Source of the DNA: Paenibacillus glycanilyticus
GTDB lineage: Bacteria > Bacillota > Bacilli > Paenibacillales > Paenibacillaceae
Direction of reading: 5' to 3'
Length of the DNA stretch: 64,000 nt
NCBI RefSeq assembly: GCF_023715145.1
Contig: NZ_JAMBNP010000001.1
Span: 1,054,001-1,118,000 of the forward strand
Every line of letters begins with the position of its first letter. Within the stretch, counting starts at the first letter, position 1. A program made the translations under genes and the position numbers. Positions 35,426 through 44,346 of the stretch are shown here, piece after piece. Under the pieces are notes generated by a model. The model was given only the letters and a program-made list of their open reading frames with translations. It did no database searches and was not told where the DNA came from.

Positions 35426-37087
35426 TTAAATTGTATAACTATCTTGAATGAGAGCCTTCACAACACGTTTTACGATATCTTTTGCCGCTTCCTCGATCAA
35501 ATTGCTATTGATAGCAGCCTCGATTGGCAAGAAGGCTTGGCCAATCATTTCTTTCGCAATGGCTAGGTCGCTCTCGTTCGCAGAACCGGCCGGTACCAAA
35601 GCAAGAAGTCCCGCATCGTTTAGCAATGCGGCATAAGCCGCCAGTTGCCGCACAGACTCTCCTGCACTATTATCGATTAGCATCGTATGGTAGCCTCTCG
35701 CAACCAACCGTCTCTCGACTGCCTTCGCAATAGCCGTATTGTCCGCAACGGAGCCACTAAGCCAAATCGTTAACGGCTGTTGTCCTTTTTGCTGGGCACG
35801 AACATCTCTGGTGATTTCCGTGTCCATCCGGCCGGAATTGTCAGAGCTTTGTAGAGCTTCGTCAATAACGCCGCAAGCGGAAGTCATATTCGTTACGCGA
35901 TCAATGAGAATAAACCCGCCGATGCTTTTGTTTTTTTCAAACGAGTCAAAAACAATTCCATCCGACAATGAGATTTCGCATACTGCCAACTCATTCTTAA
36001 CCAATTGATCTGCGGTAACCGTATTGCCCGTATTAATATCGATTTTGTGCTTAATGGCCGTTACCGTGCCAGGAAGAACCTTTGTGCCTACCTTCACCAG
36101 AACATCTTTGCCCGGTGTCAATACCGAATCATCCATCCACAGAATCGTGGAGCTAAAGCTGTCCGCCTCTTGAAGCTGATTGTCCTTCGTAAATACGCAG
36201 CCGCGGGACACGTCGACTTCCCGGTCCAATTGAATGGTAACCGGCTGCCCGGCATGAGCCGAATTCCGGTCTTGGTCGGTTACCAAGATCCGTTTCACCT
36301 TCGCCTTCTCATGGCTAGGCAACGTGATCAGTTCATCGCCAACCGCGATGCTGCCGGCTTCAATTTGGCCTTGGAATCCGCGGAAGGTGTGGTCTGGTCG
36401 GCATACACGCTGGATAGGCATCATAAATGGCTTCGCGTCGTCGCTTGCATGAACTTCAACGCTCTCCAAATACGGCAGCAAAGCAAGCCCTTGGTACCAA
36501 GGCGTATTAGGCGATTTGGTCGTAATGTTATCCCCTTCCGTTGCGGAAACAGGGATCACTTGAATGCTCTCAAACTGGAATTCCGTCGTGATGCGGGAGA
36601 ATTCTTCTTTGATGGCATCAAATTTATCCGTATCGAAATCGACCAAATCCATTTTATTTACCGCCAAAACCAGATGCTTAATCCCCATGAGGGCACAAAT
36701 CCGCGTATGGCGTTTCGTTTGCGTAATAATTCCTTTAGTTGCGTCCACCAGAATAACGGCAAGATCGGCGAAGGATGCGCCTACGGCCATGTTGCGCGTA
36801 TATTCTTCATGCCCCGGCGTATCCGCTACAATGAACGAACGGTGATCCGTCGTGAAATACCGATAAGCCACATCAATCGTGATCCCCTGCTCGCGTTCCG
36901 CAAGAAGCCCGTCAAGAAGCAAGGAGTAGTCAATTTTGCCGCCGCGGCTGCCCAGCCGGCTGTCTAGCTCGAGCGCTCTCTCCTGGTCGGCGAACAAGAG
37001 CTTAGCCTCGTAAAGCATATGTCCAATCAAGGTGGATTTACCGTCATCCACGCTTCCGCAAGTTATAAATTTAAGCAGACTCTTCAT
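35426..37087 (-). CDS. cysN: Sulfate adenylyltransferase subunit 1 (CysN) with decayed APS-kinase-like tail
   Basis: This is the GTPase subunit that drives sulfate activation to adenylyl sulfate. The GTPase motifs are complete: GSVDDGKST (residues 11-19), DTPGHEEY (89-96) and NKMD (144-147). Elongation-factor-like beta domains run to about 430. Residues 440-553 follow the layout of APS kinase (TIWLSGS..., HTMLID, AALLNDAGLLALV). However, the Walker A loop reads SGSVADNTAI instead of SGSGKST, and the domain is only about 114 aa long, so kinase activity is unlikely. The ATG is one base behind the cysD stop codon. CysNC fusions are known, but a fusion with a dead kinase is odd. Confidence 0.93.
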   Translation of the reverse strand: MKSLLKFITCGSVDDGKSTLIGHMLYEAKLLFADQERALELDSRLGSRGGKIDYSLLLDGLLAEREQGITIDVAYRYFTTDHRSFIVADTPGHEEYTRNMAVGASFADLAVILVDATKGIITQTKRHTRICALMGIKHLVLAVNKMDLVDFDTDKFDAIKEEFSRITTEFQFESIQVIPVSATEGDNITTKSPNTPWYQGLALLPYLESVEVHASDDAKPFMMPIQRVCRPDHTFRGFQGQIEAGSIAVGDELITLPSHEKAKVKRILVTDQDRNSAHAGQPVTIQLDREVDVSRGCVFTKDNQLQEADSFSSTILWMDDSVLTPGKDVLVKVGTKVLPGTVTAIKHKIDINTGNTVTADQLVKNELAVCEISLSDGIVFDSFEKNKSIGGFILIDRVTNMTSACGVIDEALQSSDNSGRMDTEITRDVRAQQKGQQPLTIWLSGSVADNTAIAKAVERRLVARGYHTMLIDNSAGESVRQLAAYAALLNDAGLLALVPAGSANESDLAIAKEMIGQAFLPIEAAINSNLIEEAAKDIVKRVVKALIQDSYTI

Positions 37088-37088
37088 C

Positions 37089-38012
37089 TTAGAAATAGCC
37101 CTCCCGTTTACGTCTTTCCATGCTTCCCGCTTCTTCCTGGTCGATCACCCTTGTTGTCCGTTCGGAGGATACCGCACCAAGCGTTTCTTCAATGATTGCA
37201 TCCAGCGTGTCCGCCTCTGACGGGGCACCTCCAGTAAGGGGATAGCAGCCCAATGTGCGGAACCGCATCTTAGCCGTTTCAATCTTCTCGCCCGGCTGGA
37301 GCTTCATCCGCTCATCATCCACCATAATCATCTGCCCGTCACGGTTAACGACAGGCCGTTCTTTCGCAAAGTAGAGGGGCACAATATCAATGTTCTCTCT
37401 GCGAATGTATTGCCAGATATCTTTCTCCGTCCAGTTGGAAATCGGGAATACGCGGATGCTTTCTCCCTTGTTGATTCTGGTATTGAAAAGCTTCCACATT
37501 TCCGGCCGCTGATTTTTCGGATCCCAGGCATGATTCTTATTACGGAACGAGAAAATCCGCTCCTTCGCGCGCGACTTTTCCTCATCGCGTCTTCCGCCGC
37601 CAAAAGCAGCCGTAAACCCGTATTTGTCCAACCCTTGCTTCAGGGCTTGGGTTTTCATAATATCCGTATACGCCGAACCATGATCAAACGGGTTGATCCC
37701 TTGCTCAATCCCTTCCTGATTGGAGTGGACAAGCATCTTGATTCCGAATTCTTTCGCCTTGCGGTCGCGGAATTCAATCATCTCTTTAAACTTCCACGTT
37801 GTATCGATATGCAGGAATGGAAACGGCGGCTTCTCCGGATAAAAAGCTTTCAGCGCCAAATGCAGCATCACGGAGCTATCCTTGCCGATCGAGTACAACA
37901 TTACGGGATTTTCACATTCCGCCGCTACTTCTCGAATAATATAAATCGCTTCAGCCTCGAGTTGATCCAGATGTGTCGTTGCATCTATGGAATCAAGCGT
38001 CAATTTTTCCAT
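37089..38012 (-). CDS. cysD: Sulfate adenylyltransferase subunit 2 (CysD)
   Basis: This 307-aa subunit forms adenylyl sulfate from ATP and sulfate, with CysN as partner. The PP-loop [17 protein letters not shown] (about residues 41-57) binds ATP. '[13 protein letters not shown]', '[21 protein letters not shown]' and '[12 protein letters not shown]' are diagnostic of CysD rather than CysH. GGGAGG precedes the ATG. cysD and cysN form a two-gene unit separated by one base. No cysC, cysH or transporter gene lies nearby. The bacterial CysDN type is less common in Firmicutes than the single-chain sulfurylase, so transfer is possible. Confidence 0.96.
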   Translation of the reverse strand: MEKLTLDSIDATTHLDQLEAEAIYIIREVAAECENPVMLYSIGKDSSVMLHLALKAFYPEKPPFPFLHIDTTWKFKEMIEFRDRKAKEFGIKMLVHSNQEGIEQGINPFDHGSAYTDIMKTQALKQGLDKYGFTAAFGGGRRDEEKSRAKERIFSFRNKNHAWDPKNQRPEMWKLFNTRINKGESIRVFPISNWTEKDIWQYIRRENIDIVPLYFAKERPVVNRDGQMIMVDDERMKLQPGEKIETAKMRFRTLGCYPLTGGAPSEADTLDAIIEETLGAVSSERTTRVIDQEEAGSMERRKREGYF

Positions 38013-38218
38013 GAAAAAGTGCCTCCCTTTAATCCTTACTAAATCTATAGACTATATACTGTATCGTATCAGATTTTCACTTTTATGCAAAGTGGAATAA
38101 AGTATTTTCTTTAATTTTTTTGAGCTGCTTGTTTTCACGCAAAGAGAGGACGCAATCGAGCATAATAAAGATTGTATAATTCCATTTTAGGAAAAAGCGA
38201 GTGATGACATGGATGTCA
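38013..38218. other. Upstream region of cysD-cysN
   Basis: There is no gene. On the minus strand, a region with overlapping TATA-like elements (38040-38070; CTATAGACTATATACTG) lies 30-60 bp before the cysD ribosome site and probably holds the promoter. No known sulfur-responsive leader (S-box or T-box) was recognised. Confidence 0.35.
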
Positions 38219-38270
38219 AATCCCGGACACATAGCTGCGGCTGATGCCCAGCTCCTTGGCAATCTCCCGG
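38219..38270 (-). pseudogene. Short remnant of the 3' end of sigK
   Basis: About 50 bp translate to [17 protein letters not shown] and then a stop, which matches the second half of the region 4 helix-turn-helix of the sporulation sigma factor SigK (…[14 protein letters not shown]). It is cut off on both sides. Two longer remnants lie at 44097 and 45133. Confidence 0.7.
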
Positions 38271-38370
38271 CTTAGTTCAAAAAAAAGCTAAGGCAGCCGT
38301 TCAATGTAAATGACTGCTACTTCCTTTAATTAGCGCTGCTGCCCCATTAAGCATAACTGCCCGTAAACGT

Positions 38371-38400
38371 AAAAAAGCTGCCGATCATGCTCCGGCAGCT
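38371..38400 (-). terminator. Terminator behind the peptidase-E-like gene
   Basis: The stem AGCTGCCG / CGGCAGCT with a short loop is followed by six T on the minus strand. Confidence 0.88.
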
Positions 38401-38439
38401 CAATTAGTTAGCTATTTAACTTCTCCGCAGTGGATGATA

Positions 38440-39108
38440 TCAAGGCGAAAAATATTTCCATTTCCCTTCGGAAACAACCTCGACTGCTCCGTCGATTACT
38501 TTGATGGCGGTTTGATCATCAATCGCATATGTCGGCCCTTGCATCCCAGCGGCCCATCTTTCTGCAGCAGCCATGGTGTTTCCAGGAAGCATCTCGTGGT
38601 CCAGATGCGGAAATATTGCAAAATCAACCAGATTAAGCGTTTCATCACCGCCAGTGGTTGGAGTCCAGCCAACGAAGTATTCCCCAATGTTAGGTGCCAT
38701 GACCATACTCCCGGCGCTCATTCCCACATAAACTGCCTGCAGCGAGGGCAAGAGGTCTGCTAATCCGGATTGGCGCATCCAGTGGTATAAGTAGAGCGCG
38801 TCCCCACCGGCCACCAGCAGGACGTCCGTCTCCCGGACCAACGGCACCCAGCGTTCTTTGCTGATGCTTGGCAGCGCTGTGAGCTCTAGCACCCCGACGG
38901 ACTTCCAGCCCAGTTCGACCATGGGATTCTCGGAATTCCCGCTGATGAACTGCCAGGCATTGACGCCCGGGCCGACCCAGGGGTGTCCGTACATCGCGGT
39001 GGGGATGCACAGAGCGTTGGAGTCCGCGATCGGCTTGTCCAGCATGTCTACTAGCACGTCGTGTATGCTTTTGTTAATAATGCCTCCAGATGTGAGCAAT
39101 AATTTCAT
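38440..39108 (-). CDS. Peptidase E (family S51)-like protein
   Basis: This is a 222-aa protein with the glutamine-amidotransferase-like fold of dipeptidase E. The nucleophile elbow GMSAGSM places Ser131 as the catalytic residue. LLVAGGDALYLYHW precedes it, and FPHLDHE follows with the likely His. Family members cleave Asp-X dipeptides or process cyanophycin-type substrates. AGGAAGGAG is 7 nt before the ATG. It is monocistronic and is followed by a strong terminator. Membership is clear; the exact substrate is not. Confidence 0.85.
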   Translation of the reverse strand: MKLLLTSGGIINKSIHDVLVDMLDKPIADSNALCIPTAMYGHPWVGPGVNAWQFISGNSENPMVELGWKSVGVLELTALPSISKERWVPLVRETDVLLVAGGDALYLYHWMRQSGLADLLPSLQAVYVGMSAGSMVMAPNIGEYFVGWTPTTGGDETLNLVDFAIFPHLDHEMLPGNTMAAAERWAAGMQGPTYAIDDQTAIKVIDGAVEVVSEGKWKYFSP

Positions 39109-39221
39109 AACTTAACTCCTTCCTTGTCATTGTGTGCGTTTTGTCGTTTAGAATAGGGCTGGAACGATAGACAAACCTTTGTCCGTTAGTAACGGTAATC
39201 AATCTTTACGATTGGTAAACG

Positions 39222-39254
39222 CAGGGCTCAGATCACCATTGGGTCGGAGCCCTG
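39222..39254. terminator. Terminator-like hairpin
   Basis: The 8-bp stem CAGGGCTC / GAGCCCTG has a 17-nt loop and is followed by TTATTT on the plus strand. It lies 40 bp behind the small gene at 39294-39461. Confidence 0.5.
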
Positions 39255-39293
39255 TTATTTCATTATTGCACGCATCCACTCGCGGCGCATCCA

Positions 39294-39461
39294 TTAAATT
39301 AGCGGGTAAGCAGGAACGTATCGCGGATTCGTATAGTAAGGTGGCCTGATTGTAATGATAGGCATTGGCCATGAGTAGTTTAAGTATTCCATCGTAACTT
39401 TTTCGTTTGAATGATTAATAAGTAACGTCCGTGCTTGGGGGTTGAATATAAACATGGTCAT
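39294..39461 (-). CDS. Small hypothetical protein (55 aa), Pro/Tyr-rich tail
   Basis: This is a 55-codon frame starting ATGACCATG. AGGAGGG stands 7 nt upstream, which is as good as any ribosome site in the window. The product begins MTMFIFNPQARTLLINH and ends in a proline/tyrosine-rich stretch (ITIRPPYYTNPRYVPAYPLI). There are no cysteines and no membrane segment. A stem-loop follows. The composition recalls small spore or coat proteins, but no family is recognised. Confidence 0.6.
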   Translation of the reverse strand: MTMFIFNPQARTLLINHSNEKVTMEYLNYSWPMPIITIRPPYYTNPRYVPAYPLI

Positions 39462-39614
39462 AGTCGATCCCTCCTGATCTAAACAGATTGATACATACTA
39501 TTGCATTTTCGCTACCATGATTCATCGGAATGAAAAATATCAAGTAGGGCATAGGTTTTCCCACCATAGCATAAGCTTTGTTGAATTATATATCTGAGGA
39601 GGAATTCATTCTCA

Positions 39615-40586
39615 ATGAACAATAATAATAGGGAGAAAGACTTTCACGAGCTGCAAAAATGGTTTGCGCAGAATGTTAGAAATGATCCATACCCTCTTTA
39701 TCCGACTTACGGGAAAATAACGAGATATGAAGAGATCCCGGTATCATTTCCAGAGCAACAACAGCTTCGTCACCCAGGAATAGAACGACTTATGGTTCCC
39801 TCTCCCATCATTGAAAATCCGAATTACAAAGGCTGTGAAAAGTTAAAAGGGAAGGTGGCATTAATTACTGGAGGAGATAGCGGCATGGGAGCTGCTATAG
39901 CCATTATTTTTGCCAAAGAAGGTGCGGACGTAGCGATTTCATATTTGGATGAGCATGAGGATGCAAACCGTACGAAGACAAGAGTCGAAGAATTAGGACA
40001 GCGTTGTCTTCTTCTTCCGGGCGACTTGCGCAATAAGCAGCAATGCATTGATATCGTGGAAAAAACAATAGCTTATTTCGGAAAGTTAGACACTCTTGTG
40101 AATCATGTAGGCGTCCAATTTCAGCAAAATTCGCTGTGCGATATAACAGACGAACAATTTAACGAAATTTTTACGGTTAATGTATATTCTCATTTCTATA
40201 CGACAAGAGCAGCACTTCCTCACTTGAAACCAGGTAGTACGATTATTAATACAACTTCAATTGTTGCATACATCGGTCAGAAGCTATTGCTGGACTATAC
40301 GGCAAGTAAATCGGCTATTGTAGGCTTCACCAGAGCACTTGCAAGCAGTGTAGTAAATCAAGGGATCCGAGTTAACGCAGTGGCGCCTGGACGAATTTGG
40401 ACGCCTTTAATCCCGGCAAGCATGACAAGCGATGAAGTCGCCCTGTGGGGTTCGAACAACCCCATGAAGAGATCTGGTCAGCCTTTTGAGTTAGCGCCAA
40501 CATGGGTATACTTAGCATCGGATGATTCCAGCTTTGTTACCGGTCAGGTACTCCATGTAGACGGCGGAGAGTGTACGAGTTCGTGA
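39615..40586 (+). CDS. Short-chain dehydrogenase/reductase (YhdF/YhxC-like)
   Basis: This is a 323-aa NAD(P)-dependent oxidoreductase of the SDR superfamily with an N-terminal extension of about 75 residues, as in Bacillus general-stress SDRs. The cofactor motif is TGGDSGMG (residues 85-92). The catalytic Ser215, Tyr228 and Lys232 lie in NTTS and YTASK. The usual NNAG structural motif reads NHVG here (163-166), an unusual change. The C-terminus ([16 protein letters not shown]) is complete. GAGGAGG lies 12 nt before the ATG. The substrate is unknown. A decayed LysR-type regulator gene faces it downstream. Confidence 0.9.
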   Translation: MNNNNREKDFHELQKWFAQNVRNDPYPLYPTYGKITRYEEIPVSFPEQQQLRHPGIERLMVPSPIIENPNYKGCEKLKGKVALITGGDSGMGAAIAIIFAKEGADVAISYLDEHEDANRTKTRVEELGQRCLLLPGDLRNKQQCIDIVEKTIAYFGKLDTLVNHVGVQFQQNSLCDITDEQFNEIFTVNVYSHFYTTRAALPHLKPGSTIINTTSIVAYIGQKLLLDYTASKSAIVGFTRALASSVVNQGIRVNAVAPGRIWTPLIPASMTSDEVALWGSNNPMKRSGQPFELAPTWVYLASDDSSFVTGQVLHVDGGECTSS

Positions 40587-40689
40587 GTGCTGACATAACG
40601 TTCGTTCTTCCGACAACTGAAACTTGCCCATATAAAAATTGTTTAGTTTGAAAATAGATGCTCATCGTTAATTGTTTGATGCAGAGAAG

Positions 40690-40804
40690 GAGAAGCTAGA
40701 TGCTGACTCATCGCCGGCTGAGTCATAATCCGGGTTTTCGCAGCCTCGGTAAACGAATTGTGCTAATAGACGGTTATAAAACTTCTGTACCACTCAAAAT
40801 CCAA
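40690..40804 (-). pseudogene. Decayed LysR-family regulator, 5' end only
   Basis: About 115 bp on the minus strand translate to LDFEWYRSFITVY, a stop codon, then HNSFTEAAKTRIMTQPAMS and QHLAS. This is the start of a LysR-type winged helix. AAGGAAGGAG lies 8 nt before the TTG, so the original ribosome site is still visible. The frame is broken by a TAG at codon 14 and ends after the recognition helix. The rest of the gene is gone. It may once have controlled the neighbouring SDR gene. Confidence 0.75.
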
Positions 40805-40810
40805 AATGAC

Positions 40811-41258
40811 TGCTCCTTCCTTGATTGCCATCATACAGAGTACATCTCGTTGATACACCACATTTAATCGGAATGTGTGGTACCCCTCCGTGCGTTACGT
40901 CAGGATCAATCTACCTCATCAGTAGCGCATGCCAAATCATCTGCAATATCTTCTGAATGCCTCACAATGTTTATAACCAAAAAAGACGCCAACGTAGTGT
41001 TCATTGTTTTGGATTTTATAAAAAACACTATTTATACAATAAATAATTTTATCTAATGGATAGAAAACACCCTTCAAACAATTCATTAGTTGAACGGCAC
41101 CTTTATGCGCCGCCAGAGCTAATTTCTTCTGGACCAGCTGCTATCCTAATATACCTCCGCAATGGATTGTAGACGTTTGCTTGCTTTCTCCGAACCGCCA
41201 TGCCATCATCAAGAAAGAAGTATTGGCAAACGTAAGGTGAAAAGGCAGGGAGTCTCAC
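40811..41258. other. Intergenic region without a supported gene
   Basis: It holds an imperfect hairpin at 40857-40881 (ACCACATTT / AATGTGTGGT). A minus-strand frame of about 32 codons (41010-40915, ending RHSEDIADDLACATDEVD) has no ribosome site and may be the tail of a lost gene. The region is AT-rich and looks decayed. Confidence 0.4.
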
Positions 41259-42392
41259 ATGATTCATTTCAATTCGGATACTTATCAAGTCGCATATGCG
41301 GGAGAACGCGTGCAGCTCTTGCCCAAGGAGTTCGCGCTTTTCCGCTTTCTTTACGAGCATGCCGGTCGCTCGTTCACCCGGGAGGCTTTGCTTGATGCCG
41401 TATGGTCTATGGAAGCCCCGACCGACAGGACCGTGGATGACCACATCTACCGCATTCGCAGAAAGTTGGCCGGCTGGAACCATCTGCTCGGAGTGGAGAC
41501 CGTCCGAGGCCAGGGCTACAAGCTCGTGCGTCGCGCCCCCGAAGCGAAAGACAATCCACTAAGCTTTGACGAACAGTTCGCGGTAGACGTGAAACGTTTG
41601 TTCTCTAAGTATCACAGCCTTGGCATGGGAGCGGCCATGCAGCTGCTAGCGGAGAACCGCGAAGTACTAAGCTTGCCTGGTGACCCTTATAATGACGCTT
41701 ATCTGCGTTTTATTCGCGGCGATTTCAAGTGGCTCCTTACAACGGACTGCGTTTCTCTCTGGCAGAAGCTGACGTATGCCGTATACATCCACTCCATCAT
41801 TCAACCGGAGCCCGCAGCTTCGCTCCCTTACTTCGTGAAGCTTCTTGCCAAAGCCGAGACACTGGAATGGCGGTATGACTTGCAGTTAAGTCTCGCTCTC
41901 CTCTATACGGAAGCCGGCAAGCCGGATGATGCGCGCAACGTTATCGAAGCGATCAGGCAGGAGATTGAAGGGCTTGACTCCCCTAGCTTCACAGCACTCT
42001 TTCTGCTGAAGGAAACGTATCTTGCGATATCGACGGGGAAACTCGAGACTGCGGACGCCAAGCTACGCGAATACGACGAGCTCCTGGTACGTCATCCGAT
42101 CAAGCGCGAGCGGGGAGCCTATCTTGTGGCCACGGCACTGCTCCTATACCGGCAAGGCGACATTCCCTCCGCGAGAATTGCGCTGGATGAAGGGATGGAT
42201 ACGCTCCGCCATACGGAGTTCCTCCCCCATCTGCTATTTAGCTTAAATACCATGCTGCGATTTCTATCCATCCACGAGTGCGACGAAACTTATCGGCTAG
42301 CCTATCAACGACAGCGGGACCAGCTCGCTGTCCGTTACGGCTTTGAAGGGCTGCTGCCACTGACGGAGCAGTTGCTTAGAATTCATCTCTGA
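41259..42392 (+). CDS. Winged-helix regulator with TPR-like C-terminal domain
   Basis: This is a 377-aa protein. The N-terminal OmpR/PhoB-type winged helix (about residues 15-92) has 'LLPKEFALFRFLYEHAGRSFTREALLDAVW', 'DRTVDDHIYRIRRKL' and 'TVRGQGYKL'. There is no receiver domain before it. The rest (about 100-377) is all-helical with TPR-like repeats, as in SARP/BTAD-type regulators. AGGGAG lies 6 nt before the ATG. It is followed after 67 bp by an MFS exporter gene in the same direction, so it probably controls that transporter in response to a signal bound by the helical domain. Confidence 0.85.
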   Translation: MIHFNSDTYQVAYAGERVQLLPKEFALFRFLYEHAGRSFTREALLDAVWSMEAPTDRTVDDHIYRIRRKLAGWNHLLGVETVRGQGYKLVRRAPEAKDNPLSFDEQFAVDVKRLFSKYHSLGMGAAMQLLAENREVLSLPGDPYNDAYLRFIRGDFKWLLTTDCVSLWQKLTYAVYIHSIIQPEPAASLPYFVKLLAKAETLEWRYDLQLSLALLYTEAGKPDDARNVIEAIRQEIEGLDSPSFTALFLLKETYLAISTGKLETADAKLREYDELLVRHPIKRERGAYLVATALLLYRQGDIPSARIALDEGMDTLRHTEFLPHLLFSLNTMLRFLSIHECDETYRLAYQRQRDQLAVRYGFEGLLPLTEQLLRIHL

Positions 42393-42459
42393 TCATTCTC
42401 TGACAATCCCCTGCTACGATTGGAATCATATCGATTTCATTCAGGGGGTTCGCGTTCCG

Positions 42460-43701
42460 ATGTTAAGAAAAAATCGCTCGTTCGCAAAAATGTTCGTCGC
42501 CTACGGCCTCTCGGCTTTCGGCGATTATTTCGATTTTATGGCAGTCACGATTCTTCTCGGCTTCATTTGGAAGGCGGACGCGATGACGATCGCGCTGCTG
42601 CCTCTTTGTTTTGCCGTGCCTGGTATTGCATTCAGCCAGTTTGCAGGGATTTTGGCGGATCGCTGGAACAAACGGAACCTGATGATCGCCACCGATCTCT
42701 TGCGCTCGGGAATAACCGTCATGCTTATCTTCGCCCCTACCGCGGGAGTTCTGCTCGGGCTGATCGCAATCCGATCAACCGCCCGCGTCTTCCACTTTCC
42801 CGCCCAACAATCAATGACTCGAGCCGTTGTTGCGCCAGATCAGCTCTTGCAGGCAACCTCTCTTAACGGAGCCGTCTTCCAGCTGTCCAAAATATTCGGG
42901 CCTCTGCTTGGAGCATCCGCGGCGTCTGCTTTCTCCCCTTCCGTCAGCATGGCGGTGAACGCGATCTGCTACGTAGTGTCCGCCTTCTTGCTCCTGCTTG
43001 TGCCCGTCGCTGATGGGCGCGTATTGGCCCCCGCATCGCCAACCAGGGAGAAGGTACGCTTGCGGGACGAATGGCGTGATGGATGGCGCTTTCTCTGGAA
43101 CAGCCGCACCTTGCGCATGAGTCTTCTCTTCAGCTTGATCGGGCTAGCCGGCATCCAAATGATCGATGCTCAATTCGCCGTCCTCTTCCGCGAGATTGCT
43201 CCGGAACAACCCGATTTAATAGGCTGGCTCGTGACCGCGATCGGCGCTGGCGGACTCGCGAGCGTAACATGGCTTCGCCGTTACCAAGAGCTTACGGCAT
43301 ACGGACGGCTACTCGGAGGGGGCGTAGCGCTAATCGGCCTGATGTTCGCCGGAGCCGGCACTTTCCAGCAAGACAGTCCACTGTGGCTCATGCTGCTGGT
43401 ATTTTTCATTGGAGGGATCGGTACCGGGTTTACCTCCTCGGGCATGAACTACATTCTGCAGAAAGAAACGCCGCCTGAGGCTGTTGGCCGCGTCAGCGGC
43501 ATATTTGATTCCTTGAGCAGCATTATCTTCGTCATTGCTCCACTCAGCGGCGGCATGCTGATTGGTCTAATGGGAGCGAGCCGCACGTTCCTGATCGTCG
43601 GGCTCGCGGTTGGGATAATCGGTTTCGTCGGAATTGTGCTGCGTCGGCAGATGTGGGGAAAGACCGATACCCGGAAGCCGGAGGTTTCAAGTACCGCTTA
43701 A
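42460..43701 (+). CDS. MFS transporter of the DHA3/EntS-like drug-efflux group
   Basis: This is a 413-aa protein with about 12 membrane helices. The loop between helices 2 and 3 reads GILADRWNKRN, close to the MFS motif A. It also has 'PAQQSMTRAVVAPDQLLQATSLNG' and 'SGMNYILQKETPPEAVGRVSG', both typical of the MFS_3 exporters for macrolides or siderophores. CAGGGGG lies 11 nt before the ATG. It is co-directional with the winged-helix regulator upstream. The substrate is unknown. Confidence 0.9.
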   Translation: MLRKNRSFAKMFVAYGLSAFGDYFDFMAVTILLGFIWKADAMTIALLPLCFAVPGIAFSQFAGILADRWNKRNLMIATDLLRSGITVMLIFAPTAGVLLGLIAIRSTARVFHFPAQQSMTRAVVAPDQLLQATSLNGAVFQLSKIFGPLLGASAASAFSPSVSMAVNAICYVVSAFLLLLVPVADGRVLAPASPTREKVRLRDEWRDGWRFLWNSRTLRMSLLFSLIGLAGIQMIDAQFAVLFREIAPEQPDLIGWLVTAIGAGGLASVTWLRRYQELTAYGRLLGGGVALIGLMFAGAGTFQQDSPLWLMLLVFFIGGIGTGFTSSGMNYILQKETPPEAVGRVSGIFDSLSSIIFVIAPLSGGMLIGLMGASRTFLIVGLAVGIIGFVGIVLRRQMWGKTDTRKPEVSSTA

Positions 43702-44052
43702 GTCGATTCATAATAGGGCCAGTCTGAAGGGTTTGGAGTACAGCTGCCCAAAGTCATTATTTTCCCTTTACTTCAACAACAGACCGACATATTTAACGTT
43801 CTCAAAGTCTTTGTGATTGCACTAAGATATAAATCATCTAGTGTTGCTGTAAGCCATCACCAATAGAATAGGTTGTCTATTAAACAAAAATTTTCATAAT
43901 GATTCAGATAAAATAGATCCGCCTCCCTTTTACAAATCTTAATGAGCGTTTTTTCGCTTGCTCTCATGAACAACTCAAACATCGGCAGTCACAACAGATT
44001 GGAGTTTCCTTCGACGCAAAAGATAACTTACTGGTCCTTAAATAAAACAAAA
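43702..44052. other. Intergenic region without a supported gene
   Basis: It is AT-rich and has no open frame with a ribosome site. It lies between the MFS gene and the second sigK remnant and looks like non-coding or decayed DNA. Confidence 0.4.
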
Positions 44053-44071
44053 GAGGCTCTCGATGAGCCTC
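44053..44071 (-). terminator. Terminator behind the second sigK remnant
   Basis: The perfect 7-bp stem GAGGCTC / GAGCCTC has a 5-nt loop and is followed by TTTTGTTTT on the minus strand. It may be the original sigK terminator, and now also serves the DUF1349 gene. Confidence 0.75.
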
Positions 44072-44096
44072 CAGTGAATGGTTCATGCAATCAGTA

Positions 44097-44345
44097 TCAC
44101 TTCTTCGCGTTATAAAACTCATGATACATCTTCATAAGATCCCGCTTCTCGATCCTGGACACATAACTCCGGCTGATGCCCAACTCCTACGCAATCTCCC
44201 TCTGCGTCCGCTTATCGCCGCCATGATCCAGGCCAAACCGGCCACGGACTGCTTCCTGCTCCCGCTCATCAAATACATCAAGATTGCGGTAGATCTTGCT
44301 CTTCCCAATCTTCAGCTGCAACCGGTCCACCTTCGTAGCAATGAT
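44097..44345 (-). pseudogene. Remnant of the 3' third of sigK
   Basis: About 82 codons translate to the C-terminal part of the sporulation sigma factor SigK: IGKSKIYRNLDVFDERE, then [18 protein letters not shown], a stop codon (TAG in place of Lys), and [17 protein letters not shown] up to MKMYHEFYNAKK. It starts one base behind the stop codon of the DUF1349 gene and has no start of its own. It is clearly not functional. Confidence 0.8.
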
Positions 44346-44346
44346 C

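Noticed and set aside
36005..36967. Plus-strand open frame of 320 codons opposite cysN
   Set aside because: It is antisense to the GTPase and beta domains of CysN and has an arginine-rich composition typical of shadow frames.
38013..38218. Possible sulfur-responsive riboswitch before cysD
   Set aside because: The region is AT-rich and lacks the conserved helices of S-box or T-box leaders and any terminator close to the start codon.
40915..41033. Minus-strand frame of about 32 codons ending RHSEDIADDLACATDEVD
   Set aside because: The tail looks protein-like but there is no ribosome site and no family match; kept only as a note in the intergenic entry.
41103..41483. Minus-strand frame of 126 codons overlapping the winged-helix regulator
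   Set aside because: It overlaps the DNA-binding domain of a well-supported gene and has no ribosome site.
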